The notes under the pieces: generated by a model
Databases searched by the model: none
The model's input: only the letters and a program-made list of their open reading frames with translations
What the model was told of the DNA's origin: nothing
Shown: one piece after another, positions 21,931 through 34,287 of the stretch
Position numbering within the stretch: the first letter of the stretch is position 1
How the letters are laid out: each line of letters begins with the position of its first letter
Assembly (NCBI GenBank): GCA_965153455.1
Contig: OZ234498.1
Location: 10,912,001 to 10,976,000, forward strand
Direction of reading: 5' to 3'
Length of the DNA: 64,000 nt
Source of the DNA: Sphagnum compactum
Lineage: Eukaryota; Bryophyta; Sphagnopsida; Sphagnales
Made by a program: the position numbers and the translations under genes

Positions 21931-22012
21931 CCAAACCCTAATTATAAACGGCTTAGATTTTCGCAATATGCCAAACCCTAATCATAAACGGCTCGGATTT
22001 CACAATGTCTGA
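21931..22012 (-). promoter_or_regulatory. Duplicated 40-bp telo-box segment upstream of uS4
   Basis: Two direct 40-bp copies, each starting CCAAACCCTAAT and followed by ATAAACGGCT, lie at 21931-21970 and 21971-22010. Each has the telo-box AAACCCTAA (21933-21941 and 21973-21981). They sit 120-200 bp upstream of the uS4 ATG, the usual position in plant ribosomal protein genes. Confidence 0.6.
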
Positions 22013-22727
22013 CAACATCTGATAGTCACCTGGTTTTCTCCATCCATTGAAGGGATGAAAGAATCGAACACCCTTCCTGATGAATGCATTCTGTGGAAGG
22101 AGCTTTGTTTGTGGAGGAGACTAGGGGTGTAGTAACCAAGGGTTTGGTGGAATCCGCCAAAATGCTCATTGTTGCATGCTTGTTTTTCTGCAGGCAAAAG
22201 TGATGACTCAAAAATCAACTTCATCATTGAAAATCTGTTGTTCTACCAAGTGGTGGAAGAGAAACTTAAACTTCATTTGTGGAAACATTATCAAGAGAAA
22301 TCAACTTCAGATGCAGAAATCTGTTCTACAAAAGTGGTGAATCTGAGGAAATCAAACTTCTTCATCATGGAAGATTTGTTATACAAAGTGGTGATCAACA
22401 GGATATCAAATTTCCATCATGCAATAATTTAGTATACAAAGTTGTGTTATCTGTGCAAAAATGATACAACTTCACAGACCTGAAGTTGGCAATGATGTAG
22501 GTACATGTCATGCAGATACCTGCCTACTCATCTAGCTGCATTCCCTCAGTCAGCACCAACATACTCTGAGGCATATGTACATAAAATTGCATACCTGATC
22601 TCAGTGACAGGGGAGGACATCCTTAACAAAGATTGAATTTCTTCAGCTTCACCAGTCATTATGTGACTGAAAGTGATTACATAAATCTTGTTGCTTTGCT
22701 TGGTTTGACTTGTTTGTCATCCAGTCT
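22013..22727. other. Intergenic region between the uS4 promoter and the VTT-protein 3' end
   Basis: No gene is supported. Near 22230-22450 a loose tandem theme recurs (TCAACTTC, CTACAAAAGTGGTGA, ATACAAAGTGGTGATCAAC) and gives short plus-strand frames, but it shows no known protein. Confidence 0.4.
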
Positions 22728-25213
22728 TCACTCAATCTCTTTAATCACATCCTGCATGACAGTGAATGCTCCTTCAGAATTTGAGCAAATACAATGGCAA
22801 ATTGTATGCATGGAGGTACTGGAAGCCACCAGTCAAGGAAATGACAGTTTTGTCTTTGCTCTTGTTTCAAGAATAAAACAGATCCAAAGCCAGATAGACA
22901 AAAGGAGAAGCAACAAACCTTGGCCAGACGACTGACATAACTGGCAGCAACTACGGTTGCCACTAGCCCTATTCCCACAGTCCAATACTGCTGAGGGTCA
23001 CCTGGGAAAATTGCTTCTGACACCTGCTTCTGGAAAACAAAAACCAGGTGCTTCAGAATATTAGTCTTCACTTCTGCTCTTTACGCATTTTGGTGCTAAC
23101 ACACGGCACATTCACCAGTGAGTTTTTACAGAGAGAAGCACCTACAATAGAAGCCCTTCCAGTTGCTCCTGCCCTCACATATGCCCATGTCCCTGGCAGC
23201 AACCCCAACCAGCTGCAACAGGTATACACATGCTCAGAAACCTTACACAAACATACAGGGTGGTGATCAGCTGCCATAAACTCCCCACTCAGCTCCCAGC
23301 AGTGGATGGATGTTGATGTCATACATTAACCAACACACTGAGTTTCTATCACAAGACCGGTAGTGATGGGAAGACTCAGCCATGATGCTGATTATCTCAA
23401 CAGAAACCTAGAATAGAAGGAGAAGATCAAGGATACCAAAAAGAAAGAGGGACATAAAAAGACAAAGCAAAACCCAAACAAGAAAGAAGAAACAAAGAGA
23501 ATCAAGATGATGAACTTTAAGAGCATGATGATATTTTAGGGCCAAACTGCTAGTTTCAAAAGCGGGAGTACTACCCACTTTGGATCAAGGATATTGGATC
23601 AGAAAAAAGTACCTTCCAAGTACGTATGGGAGTAGCTTGACTGAGGTGAGGCCATACAGATAATTCCCAATTGAGAAAGGAAGTAAAGGGCTCAGTCGTA
23701 ATAAGGTCACCACCCGAAAACCATCCTTGTCTATGGCTTTGTCAATGGCCAGGAATTTCTTGTTGTCTTTGACCATAGCCAGTATGCGGTCTCGAGCCAA
23801 ATAACGTGCTATTAGGAATGAAACTGTAGCTGCAAGCTATAGGATGGCCCCCAGCACACAGCGTGTCACTTTTTTGTGAACATTTGGACTGTGGCCATAC
23901 AGTCACAGCAACTATATCTTATGCATGCACTTTAGAGGTCAAGATTCAATTGTGAAATAGAATGGTCCAGAGTTCAACTATCCAGCATAAATGGAAAGTT
24001 CTTTCAGAAGGAGCATCTAATTGTGAAAGAAGAACAAGCATACCATGCCTGATATGGAGCAGCATGGTGCCATATAGAGTGCCAAACAGTAAGCCCGCTG
24101 ACATTGTCAGAGGAACAGCTGGTATTGCAAGCACCTGCTTACCAAACAGCCCCCAAAAACACTTTCAGATACTACAGTACATGGATCTAATCTTTGGTAT
24201 TTGCCATTGAAACAACACAATAGGATGGTCTGGAAAAAAACAGTGGTCAGAGAATCAACAGAAAAATGATAAACCATATATCTTATTATATCTTGTGCAA
24301 CTGCATCTCAAAAACATCTCCAAGTTTGCACAAACAGGAATCTGTCTGAGATGGAATTATGACATGCATGTTGCTGATTGAGGAGAGCATCAATTTACCA
24401 AGCAAGATTACTTTAAGATGATCACAGAATGCAGGGATTTTGAAAACTAACTCAAGGCCAGCATAGCCAAGCACAAAAAGCACATATCTGGCAGATCCAT
24501 ATCCTGCAATTTCATCACATTCCATCACAAGAGCTGCCATGTTGAGTTTTGGCCACATTAATCCAAACCTTTTCTTTACATTGCAACTGAAACGTAAGCA
24601 GTGACATAGGCAAATCCAATCAGCTTGTTCCTTGCGATGCATACGACAAGTTCTCTTGCTTCCAAAGAGAAACTTAGTCTTTAGAATACAAAATCATGAA
24701 GAAGGAATAGTGGGAGGAGTATTTGCAAGGAAGCAGGAGCAGCAGCAGCAGCAGGTAAGTACCTTCAAGAAAATCTGAGTATTGAGTGAGAATGTCGTTA
24801 ATCTGCTCCCTGTAGAGAAATCCGACTGCATCAAATATACCGACAATGCCAAGCAGCAACACAATAGCAGCGACGGTGGTGCCTGTAACAGCACCGGACA
24901 TATCCTCGTCGTCTTCTTCCTCCCTGTCCTTTGCATGCGCTTGCTCCGTTTGCCTCAAACCACTAGCAATTGCATCCGTAGTTGCAGCAGGAAGCTCTAA
25001 ATCCCTGCCATTAACAGAGGTATACTTACCTTGTTGTTCTACTTCTCCTTCTCTCTCCTCCAAAAGAAGCTCAGCTCCATCGCTCTCCCTGCCGCCATCT
25101 TCTTTCGCTTGCTGCGTCTTATCCACTTGATGCAGCTCCTCTCGCTGGTTATCCTTGAGAGACGAGCAACCTCTTCTCACCGTATAAATTCGTGGTCTAT
25201 TCCTCTCTAACAT
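22728..25213 (-). CDS. TVP38/TMEM64-family (VTT, SNARE-associated Golgi) membrane protein, 7 exons, 338 aa
   Basis: VTT-domain proteins (DedA/TMEM41B/VMP1 relatives) act in lipid scrambling and membrane traffic in the ER, Golgi or plastids (family knowledge). Exons: 24763-25213, 24448-24503, 24044-24134, 23613-23829, 23146-23212, 22919-23029 and 22728-22751; total 1017 nt, in phase. Residues 1-105 are hydrophilic and Glu/Lys/Gln-rich. A membrane segment lies at about 112-134 (AAIVLLLGIVGIFDAVGFLY). The VTT core follows: YVLFVLGYAGLEL, IPAVPLTMSAGLLFGT, FRVVTLLRLSPLLPFSIGNY and YGLTSVKLLPYVLG. Then comes LLPGTWAYVRAGATGRA and a last membrane segment (VGIGLVATVVAASYVSRLAK). The final exon encodes only DVIKEIE. 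The exon-2 donor (TTA|GTTTTC) is weak, so that junction is the least certain. An in-frame ATG at 25258 would add 15 residues. Confidence 0.88.
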
Positions 25214-26861
25214 TCCGACAACCTTGCCTGTTTGCTGTTGCAACAAAAGGCAGAGCACTCGACAGTCGTGAGGAAGAGGAGAGCACGGGAGAACGGATTA
25301 TCATCATCGCTGCCTAATTATGATGATGACGACGATTATAAGAACCACACGGAGTCCCAGCCCGCTTCGGATTGTCAGATTGTACCACGACGGAATCCAA
25401 GTTCGAGAGATTCACATGAAACCGTAAACAGGGAGGTCCACACAAACAAGCCATCGACATCTGTGCAGAGAAATCAGCAGCGCTACTACTGCTGTTCTCT
25501 CTTCTCTCGTAAAACTTTGTACTTTCTTCCTCAACTTGGTGTTCTGAGCTTCTTGATTGCTCTCAGGAATCCAGGAACGGGAGTGAGAGAGAGAGGGAGA
25601 GAGAGCAGGAAATGGACACGAGAAGAAGAAACGTTCACAACGGGAGAGTGCGTCATGTGCACTTGCTTGCAAGCGTGGTGCACACACAGCAAAGGACTTT
25701 GTTTTGTTTTGTTTTGTCGCAGTTGCATTTTTCTTTCTATGCGCTTCTTCTTTGTGTAGGCGTTGCAACAAGCAATTTGGTTTGGTTTGGAATCTGTTTT
25801 TGTTTCTGTGTTTGTTTTTGTTAGGCAAAGCAAAGCTTTTCAGGAAAATCCTAAACCCATATGAAAGATTTTTCATTTGAGCGAAGTGTAAAACACCCAA
25901 AAAACACTTCATTCTTCATGCCTAGAAGATGGTAAAATTTATTCTTCACAGTTTGATTATCTTTTGATTAATTAATTGCAATAATAACTGATTCCTCTCA
26001 ATGAGAGTTTTGATCAATTGAGAAGCAATCGTATGATATGCAACCAAGTGGACACAATAAGCAATCTAACTCAAATGCAAAGTTTTGAATAATTAACAAT
26101 TCCATAAGCAATTCAATCATAAGCAATAGTGAGTGTCAAACAGGTGCTTATCTCAAAAGAGTGGCATAAGTGGAAATCAGCACTGGTTGGCCTAAAACAT
26201 TTGCTTACGAGATTAGTGCTGATCCAAGATAGTACCTTCAAGAAATTTGTTTTTTAAAATTAGCATCGATGACTTGGGAGCATCTGAGTGTAAGGACACT
26301 TTGGTCAGCATTCGATTCCCTTGCTTGCCTAATGATTTGTTTTCCCCAATTTTTGCTGTCTAATCAACCAAGTACCTTGCTTGCCTATTGATTTGTTTTT
26401 CCCAACTTTTGCTAAAACCCCCTTAGACTACATCAAGGTTTCGGGTATCTCAATATCTCTTTGATTTACCATAAGAGATTGAAAGAACAAATTTACACCA
26501 GGAGTGATTGACATTCTTCCTAGGGCTCCTGAAGCTGGCACAGAGTTCAGAGTTGCTTGGTGATACAGGCAATTGTTTTTCCATACATGGGCACAGCTCT
26601 CCTACAGTTGTTGTCCAACCTTGATTCTAAATCACAGACGCAAGTCCTCGAATGATAGCATGATTGCCAACAAGTGGACTGCAAAGCTAGAGAGACTGCA
26701 CATGAATCTGGAGGGTATCCACAGCAGCACATCATAACATGAAAAGGACTGCCAAGAATTAACATACCAGTACCCCTCCTTCAATAATACTTTGTGTATC
26801 TGCAAATCTGGGAGATTTGTGTGGAAAACAAGGTTGATGTTTGACCAGAGAGCAAACCATT
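25214..26861. other. Intergenic region between the VTT-protein 5' end and the CWC15 3' end
   Basis: 25560-25620 is GA-rich (GAGAGAGAGA), likely promoter or 5' UTR of the VTT gene. 26330-26420 repeats CTTGCTTGCCTA.TGATTTGTTTT..CCAA twice. Large overlapping frames on both strands at 25232-25912 are not supported as genes. Confidence 0.45.
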
Positions 26862-29309
26862 CTACTTCATATATTTATTCAAAAATTTGCGGTGAAAGTC
26901 ATTTCGGATTGTGTCATTGATGAACCGCTTTGCAGTCTTGAGCTCCCCTCGTGCTTGGTTCTTAAAGATGACATCATCATCCCACCTGTAAATAATCCCA
27001 GAAACACTCACAGAAGGTGAGTCAGCACTCCAACATACAGCCTACCCAGTCACATGTGCTCCCAAACTGTACCCATCAGAGGTCAGACAGAGTCAGAGAG
27101 ATCCAACTGCATTCTACAACCATGAAGTGCTTGAAGCTGCAATCCAGAATGTGCTGGCTATGCATTGCACTATCTTGAATGAATTCTGTAGGAACCACAT
27201 CAATCCATATTGAAGTTCATCATACCTGCGCTTAACAGTGAAAGAGGTTGGATTCAGGAGAGGATTGCCCCGCACAAGCTCTGCTTCCTTCACTTTCATT
27301 TCTTGATCTTGATGTTGACGTTCCTGCCATGGTAAGTCCAAAGAACAAGTGAACATCCCACACACTGTACTGTCTCTAGGTCTCCGTGTTGGAACCAGGG
27401 ATAAAATTCAGTGATAAGATTGCTGTAGCAAGACAAAACCCAATGTTTGCAAAAGCAACAGATGATGAAAAGTGAACCTTTCGCAGCTTTTCCTCAGCTC
27501 TCTCCTTCTTGATGCGCTCAAGCTCAGCAAGCAACTCTGCTGTGTCATCCTCATCATCACTGCTAAAATAAAACAGTTAATACATCAAAATGAAAATTCA
27601 AACTTGATGTCTGGCTCCTTGGAACTGACAGGTCTCAAGTACATACTGCGGTCATCAAGGAATTTTCAGTACAGGCCACAGGGCAAATGGAGGAGTATAT
27701 CACCAATTTCCTTGGAGAAAACAGTAAACCTGCATGTGGAGAAGAGGCAATATCCTGATACGAGCACAGTGAGAAAGCTCTGGAAAGGAAATTACCTTTC
27801 ATCGGAATCACTTTTAGCCTCTGCATCAGAGTCATCAGCATCTATGTTTTTCACAGGCATCCTCTCATCTGCATCTCGCTTTGATCCTGCAGAAGCAGAG
27901 TTCCAAACCACTCACATCAAAAAATTGTACAGAAGTTTTCTTTCATTCCCTATATTGCCAACAAAGGTCCTGAGCAAGGCACAGATAGATACCTTCCAAA
28001 TACCCTCCACTTACTGAAGATACTTTCCTGCGATCCCGGTCATCTGGCCAAGAAACATGATCCACATGTGTCAGCAAACCTCGAGAATTTGGAACACAAA
28101 ACCAACCAAATTTACTAACTCTTTCTTCACAAGGATAAATTTCTGAGAAGGAACTGAAGCATTAAACCTACTTACACTGAGCTTTGGATTACATGACGCA
28201 GGGAAGAAGACAACCAAAAAATGTGATGAGAGAAAGACTAAATAGATATTTGAGATCAGTCCAAAGCTGCCAATGTGAGAGACATTACTGTAAGATTATG
28301 CAAACACAGTGGTATGCATGGTTAAATATTTGTATGTAAATACCTGAATAGTTCCTCTCCTTTGAAGAGAAGTGGTGGCGCTCACGATCTTCAAGCTCAT
28401 CCCTGAGGTCTCTCTTGCGCAAGTCCTCAGTTGTGTCTTGCCCATCCTTCCTACAGTAGTTCAAACAAACATGACCAACTCTCTAAACTCAGCATGATGG
28501 GAATTGGTTGCAAAACTCTCCAAAGGCATGGTGCAGACATGGAGGACCACCTGTAGGGTAATAGAATGAAACAATTGCAGCTTTTGTGGCATCTCAAAGA
28601 GTCATCACACAATCAGGAAGAAGGAAGTCAAAAGAAACAGCAGGTTATACACACTGTTGTGCAGGATTTGTGAAAATGAACTTGCAGAACTGTGATGCTG
28701 GTACAACATCAACAACATAACAGAGAGATTTACAGCATTACAGGACATCATAAGAGTGTCAACATGATTCCTATCCTTTGGAGATAATCCGAAACTGTCC
28801 ATCATCACAGTCTCTTTTTTGATTCCAAGCATTGGCTCTGACTACATGTTGCCTTTAGAAGCCTTACACTAAGGTAGAAGTCCTTCAAATCCTCAGACAG
28901 CAAAAAGCATGCAGCTGAAAGAAAGAACCCTAATCCAAACCCTAATTCATCAAAGTACTTTCTAGTCATCACGTCTCCAACCAACTGCGCACTACTCTCG
29001 TGGCAAAATCACGTAATCCCTCCACCCGACAGCAAAAGCAGACAGTTCCATCAACACGACACATGCACGCCCCTCTCCATCACCCCCAAACACACACACA
29101 CACACACACACACAAAAGGGAGACTCGCACACGGACATCAACCAAGGCGCATGGGAAGCGAAGTGTGGGAAGCAAAACCTGATTTTAAGAGTGGTATGCG
29201 ATGCGAGGTCACGGGATGAAAACTTCTGAGACGGACCAAACATGCGCACCCCTCCTTGCTCATGGCCTCCCTTGGCAGGCGCCCACGTTGGCCGCGCGGC
29301 TGTCGTCAT
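26862..29309 (-). CDS. CWC15: CWC15/Cwf15 spliceosome-associated protein, 7 exons, 227 aa
   Basis: CWC15 is a small, largely disordered component of the Prp19-associated (NTC-related) complex of the activated spliceosome in the nucleus. Exons: 29179-29309, 28344-28450, 27993-28043, 27796-27886, 27478-27559, 27226-27323 and 26862-26985; 684 nt, phases consistent. The N-terminus MTTAARPTWAPAKGG and FSSRDLASHTTLK are family signatures. The middle has DLRKRDLRDELEDRERHH, an acidic stretch (DADDSDAEAKSDSDE, DDEDD) and the helix TAELLAELERIKKERAEEKL. The end shows ELVRGNPLLN, VKRRWDDDVIFKNQARG and KRFINDTIRNDFHRKFLNKY. The length matches the 220-230 aa typical of the family. Intron 1 (28451-29178) contains a (CA)n run at about 29092-29113 and telo-box-like words near 28930. 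Confidence 0.96.
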
Positions 29310-29637
29310 ATCTTCTCACTCCTTTCTTCCTCCCCGAAACAGAACAATCGTCTTCAATCTTTCTCGTCAAGCCCTCACACTCCTCTCTTTCCCCTTTCCT
29401 CCTTCAAGCAGCCTTACCAAAACCTGCCTCCTAAATTTTTTTTGAAAAACGAAACTCCTGCTCGCTTGTTTTCCCACCAACAATCAAAACTTCCACCAAT
29501 CTTCGGAAACAAAAACCAAAAAAAAAACAGACAATTGCTTCCACAATCTCCTCCGCGCACAAACAATCTCTTCCCCGACGTTTGCACTCTCCCACACTCG
29601 TGCGCAGAGAGAAGGAGAACAGAAAAGACTCTCTTTG

Positions 29638-29693
29638 AAACCCTAAATCAGAGTCTCCCAAAACCCTAAAAAAGACTCTACCCAAACCCTAAA
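29638..29693 (-). promoter_or_regulatory. Three telo-boxes at exact 23-bp spacing upstream of CWC15
   Basis: AAACCCTAAA occurs at 29638-29647, 29661-29670 and 29684-29693. The spacing is 23 bp both times, and the segment is a degenerate 23-bp tandem repeat with GACTCT/GAGTCT between boxes. It lies 330-385 bp upstream of the ATG. A regulatory role is inferred. Confidence 0.55.
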
Positions 29694-29694
29694 T

Positions 29695-30070
29695 GTTTAA
29701 ATTTATTTATTTATTTAAATTGGAATATGTTTAGTCAATTCTCAAATAAAGAGGAACAGAGAAGTGTCTTTTTGGATTTGTGTCTTTTCAGAGTTTTTTT
29801 TAAAATGCCATATCCACAAAAAAAAATTCAATATTTTATTCACAAATTTGCATATAATTTCTTTTTAATTGAATATGAATTCGAACTCGAATTCAATTGA
29901 AATTACATTAAATGTATTTGAGTTAAATTTAGAAATTTGAATTTAATTCAAATGCTTGTAATGGGATTCAATGTCTTCAATTGAATGGAACTTAATTTTG
30001 ACAAAATTAATTCATTTTTTCTGCCAATTGGTTGTCATTGGTAGAGTGTTAATGGGTAGTTCGAGTTTTT
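29695..30070. repeat. Dispersed AT-rich repeat, copy B
   Basis: The order of blocks is the same as in copy A: GTTTAG.CAATT, AAAGAGG, GTGTCTTTTT, AATTGAAT runs, GGGATTCAATGTCTTCAATT, ATGGAACTTAATTTT, AATTCATTTTTTC and TCATTGGTAGAGTGTTAA. It begins directly beyond the CWC15 telo-box array. Confidence 0.6.
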
Positions 30071-30774
30071 ATTTTGTGTATGTGAAATTTATAAATAATG
30101 TTGTAACATTGAACATGTGAAATATTTTTGCTTGGGATTTGTTTTGAAGTAAGGTATCATGGCGACATAAATAAATTGATATTTAAAATTCATATAATGG
30201 TATGTTGTGTTATCACGAATTGTTTTTAGTTTATATTTTTTGAATAAATGTTTAAAAATACAAGATGTTTCATAAGGTGATCATAGATTGTGGCCAATGG
30301 ATTTTTTTTTAATTTTATGTTTTTTCCATCAATTTTGTGATGTGATAAAATCGGTGATCATTGACATGAAGATTTAACCAAATTCGCCTATAAAAAGATA
30401 TCAACATTTTTAAAAAATATGAATCTATTTATATTTTGGCTACTTGTTGGAACAAGTTGGAGAAATATGATAATTTAAGGAAAAAACATTTTGGAATCGA
30501 ACCAATTAGGGCCTTTATTTTTTTGGATCATCAAAATCATATTTTTCAAGTTGCAAAAATGCATAAAAAGTTTGCCCAAAACAAACATTTGGAATTGGGG
30601 CGGGATTCAAATTAGTTTTGGTTTATTTTAAAAGTGCAAATGGACTTCTAATATCTAATGTGGGTTAGAAATTAAAATTAGAGTGCGAGCACAAGCACCC
30701 TTGGGTGGACCCACGAAGAATCACTTCCAATGAAAGAATAAATTAAGTACAATTGGCCAAATAATATTCTTGGT

Positions 30775-30814
<40 letters not shown>

Positions 30815-33800
30815 ATACTTTTTTTTTCTCATGTTTATTCATTGTATTAAATAAAATACCATTTGAGGCACCATTAAAAATTATAGATAAAAAGAAATCA
30901 AAACATGTTTCAAACTTATGTTTTTGACCAAGAAGTTCAAGGAAAGTTTAAACATTGTGAAATTCTTGAATTTAAAATGTAATGATGAAGAACATCAAAA
31001 TACAAACTAATTTTTTATCCCATTAAAATTTCAAATTCTACACAACTTGGCTAACATAATCATGAAAATTTTGCAATGAAAAAACTTATTTAAGATTTCT
31101 TATATTTAAAAAAATTTCAATAGGTCTAGTAAAATGAAGGTGTGATGTTCTTAGTGGGTCCACCCACTTTAATGTTTATGTCTTTGATTTTTTGAAACAA
31201 ACCCAGTTTTGGTTTCATTTTACAATATAAGGTGTATTAGTTAAGGATTTGGTTCTTTTAGTTTTTTCACATTAGTGTTGTGCTTTGCTTTACTAATGTT
31301 GTTCACATTAGTGGTGTTGTTTGTGTTTGTGTTCATGTTTTTCATATTAATTTTCGCATTGACATTTTTCAATTCTTCATTTTCATCTGAATAAGTTTTC
31401 CAACAAGCTTATTTGTGTTGGTCTTGTTTTTTTTCCTTTGTGGTGTTGTTTTTCTTTTAGAATTGACTTTGTTTTTTTTGTGATGATGGGTTTTGGTGTT
31501 TGTGTTGTGTGGTGTTCTTCACATTGGTGTTCATGGTATTGGTACCATTGATGATGGTGCTTTTGTGTAAATGTTTATTTTCTTTGTGGTGGTCTTTTAA
31601 TGAGTTCATCTTCTTCTTCATGGTAGTCTTGTCTTTTCATGTTGATCTTGGTGTTCATCATCTTGATTGTGGTTATCTTGGTGTTTGTCATTTTTAATTT
31701 TTCATTGTGGTCATTGTGGTGGTTTTTGTGTTTGTTGTTTTGATTGTGATGATCTTGGTGTTTGTCAATTTTTTAATTTTTCATTGTGGTCATTGTGGTG
31801 GTTTTTGTGTTTGTTGTTTTGATTGTGATGATCTTGATGATCTTATCATTTGTTGTTTTAGTGATCTTGTTGTTCATCTTTTTGATTTGAATGATACTAT
31901 TCTTTGTCATTTTGATTACAGTGATCCTTATGTTTATCATTTTGATGATCATGGTGTTTGTTGTTTTGGTGAGCTTAATGTTTGTCATCTTAGTAAACTT
32001 GATTTTGGTGGTCATGTTCTCCATCATGTTGATGAAATTGGTGTTTGTCATTTCGATGATCTTCATGTTTATCATTTTGGTCATGATGTGGACAAAATTA
32101 AGGATTCTTAGAAGGTAGAATTCAAGGGTGTCAAAAACCACAATTCAATGGTGGCATTTATATATATATGCATAAAACTTAAAACCAAATGACATTAAAA
32201 AAAGAGGTTTTGATCCATTCGAAACCAATTACTAGTGTAGTTTAAAATTTAAAATTTAAATTAATTGTATTAATTTGACATTGTTAAACCCAAGTCGTAA
32301 GGAGAACATTATGTGTTAATATTTTACATTACACGCTTTAGACAAACTATTGTTGGGGGGTATTATATGTTAAGAAACCTTTTTTTTCTTCACCCTATTA
32401 TTCAACAAGTTTTTAATATACACATATTTAAGCTACATCATATATAATATATATAGTATATATTGCATTAAATTTTGATATTTATATTAATGTAAATTTT
32501 TAATTTTAGTACTTGAAATCACGAGGAGTGATAAGATCATGTGAAACATACCCTCCAATTATATACTTCACATATCCTTTAATTAAGTAATTGGTAGGTG
32601 TTAAAACAAAATACTTGAATGCAAACATAATAAAAGGAGCCAATGGCATCAATGTAATCATCATTTTCCAAGGATTACATGTGACATTCATGTATTGGTT
32701 TATTATTTCTATAAAAAAAAATAGAACCAATTTATAAATGTGTGTTAAATTCAAATTTTTTTACTACACCTTGATTATACATAATGTATATTATGCATCC
32801 ATTTTTTATCATATAAAAATGAATAACCTATTGAAGACACATTTTTAAAATTCAGAATTTTTAGGGCCAATTTAAACATGTTTGAATCAAATGTGCTCAA
32901 ATGTGTTGTAAAAATGAATATCAATACCAATTTCAACTATTATTTTTTCTTTTAATTATCAATATTAGAATCATCTTCAATTTTGAAAATGAATGGTGCA
33001 CATTTGATAAGAAAAAAATGTTTGAAAAAAAATTCACCCGAAAATTTAGAATGCCTTATCATTTTGAAACATCATAAATTTGCATCAAATTTTGAATATT
33101 AAAACTTTGCGAGTAATGAATCTTATTTCAAAACAAACTTGACAATTCAAATTGTTGTGTTTCCCTTGTGATTTTTTAAGGATATAAAATTGTAATTTTA
33201 AATAATTTCCACCTTTTAAATGGCTCCCTTCAGTAGAATGCATTCACCCATCTAAAGCTTAATTTTTTTTCAAATTAATTCAACTGTCAATGGTGTGAAA
33301 GGATCCTTAGTTTCTCCTTTTTTCAATTGGATTATTAGTTCATTTATTAGTATTCATTCACTTACCAAATCTACTAATTGAACTTACTAGTATTAGTTCA
33401 CTTATTAATCTATGAATCAAACTTTTTAACAAATATTATTAATTTTTTAAACATGTTATATATATATTTTTAACGTGGGGATTAACACATATTTTTATTA
33501 ATTGTATCTTAGTTTTTAGAGTAAATAAAATCATATTATACAATTAGTCAAATTATAGTTTCTAGTCCCCACCCCCCCTTCCCACTCCCCCTTTGTAATG
33601 AATTCATTTTTTTTTGTAATTTTTTTTTGGCTTGTAATTACAAGGTTCTTTTAGGCATTTTCAATTTTGGAACTTAATTGTAGGTCACCCAAAATGTACC
33701 TAAACCTATTCATTAACAAGGAAGCAACCAAATACAATTGATTAAAATAACATTGGGTTTGGAATCATGATCACCCATAAATTTTGCTAATGGAATAGAA

Positions 33801-34144
33801 TTGAATCACATTTCCAAAAAAACAAAAATGAACCTAGTTGGAATCGAAAACCTTGCATATGAAAATTTTAAAAACAAAAAATGGAGGATTTTCCTAAAAG
33901 TCAAGAACCACCCAACACAACTAGTACCTTGAGAAATTACTTCAAAATAAGTAATGTGCAAAAAATATAAAGTGCAACTCATTGTAAAAAATAATTTTAT
34001 TATTTTACTTAAATATAAATAAGGTGCTTAGAATTGGATTATGGATATATATATAAAATGTAAAACATTCTCCATTTTAATAAAATATTCATTTATTATT
34101 CCATTATTTTGATATCATAAAAAGAACACCCCTTTATCTCACAT
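30071..34144. other. AT-rich gene-free stretch
   Basis: No exon can be supported. It contains an (AT)n microsatellite at 30780-30812, the low-complexity tract at 31250-32111 and many A/T homopolymers. 33480-33560 includes a short C-run. A minus-strand frame at 32506-32754 has hydrophobic content but no recognised family. Confidence 0.5.
31250..32111. repeat. Cryptic (TTGATGATC/TTTGTTGT) low-complexity tract with a 78-bp tandem duplication
   Basis: The tract is dominated by TTTTGATGATCTTGGTGTTTG-like words. One 78-bp unit is repeated almost exactly (about 31696-31773 and 31774-31850: TTTTTCATTGTGGTCATTG..., then GATTGTGATGATCTTG). Open frames of 134 aa (+) and 122 aa (-) result from the three-base periodicity and lack complex composition, so I do not call them genes. 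Confidence 0.65.
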
Positions 34145-34284
34145 CACTATTACAAAATGTGGGTGCAGTTCACTAGATTAGTGAATTCACTACTTCTTCA
34201 CTGGTCCCCGTTCACTACAACCAATGAATTCAATCAAAATCGAGTGAAATCACTTGGCGTACAGGGACACCTTTTGTTGTAGTG
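34145..34284. mobile_element. 140-bp CACTA-like MITE, TSD CAT
   Basis: It starts CACTATTACAAAATGTGGGTG and ends CACCTTTTGTTGTAGTG, so the ends are imperfect inverted repeats beginning CACTA. A 3-bp duplication CAT lies at 34142-34144 and 34285-34287. It is the longer relative of the element at 15383-15494; the interior shares GTCCCCGTTCACTACAACC and GTGAAATCACTTGGC. It is non-coding and non-autonomous. Confidence 0.9.
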
Positions 34285-34287
34285 CAT

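Noticed and set aside
25232-25912. Large overlapping open frames on both strands (175 and 166 codons) upstream of the VTT gene
   Set aside because: They overlap each other, lie in the probable promoter and 5' UTR, have GA-rich simple sequence and no recognisable domain.
29256-29669. 137-codon plus-strand frame antisense to CWC15 exon 1
   Set aside because: It is the shadow of CWC15 coding sequence and its C-rich 5' region; Pro/Ser/Gln composition without a domain.
31707-32141. Open frames of 134 (+) and 122 (-) codons
   Set aside because: Both come from three-base periodicity of a low-complexity tract; opposite-strand openness indicates no selection on either.
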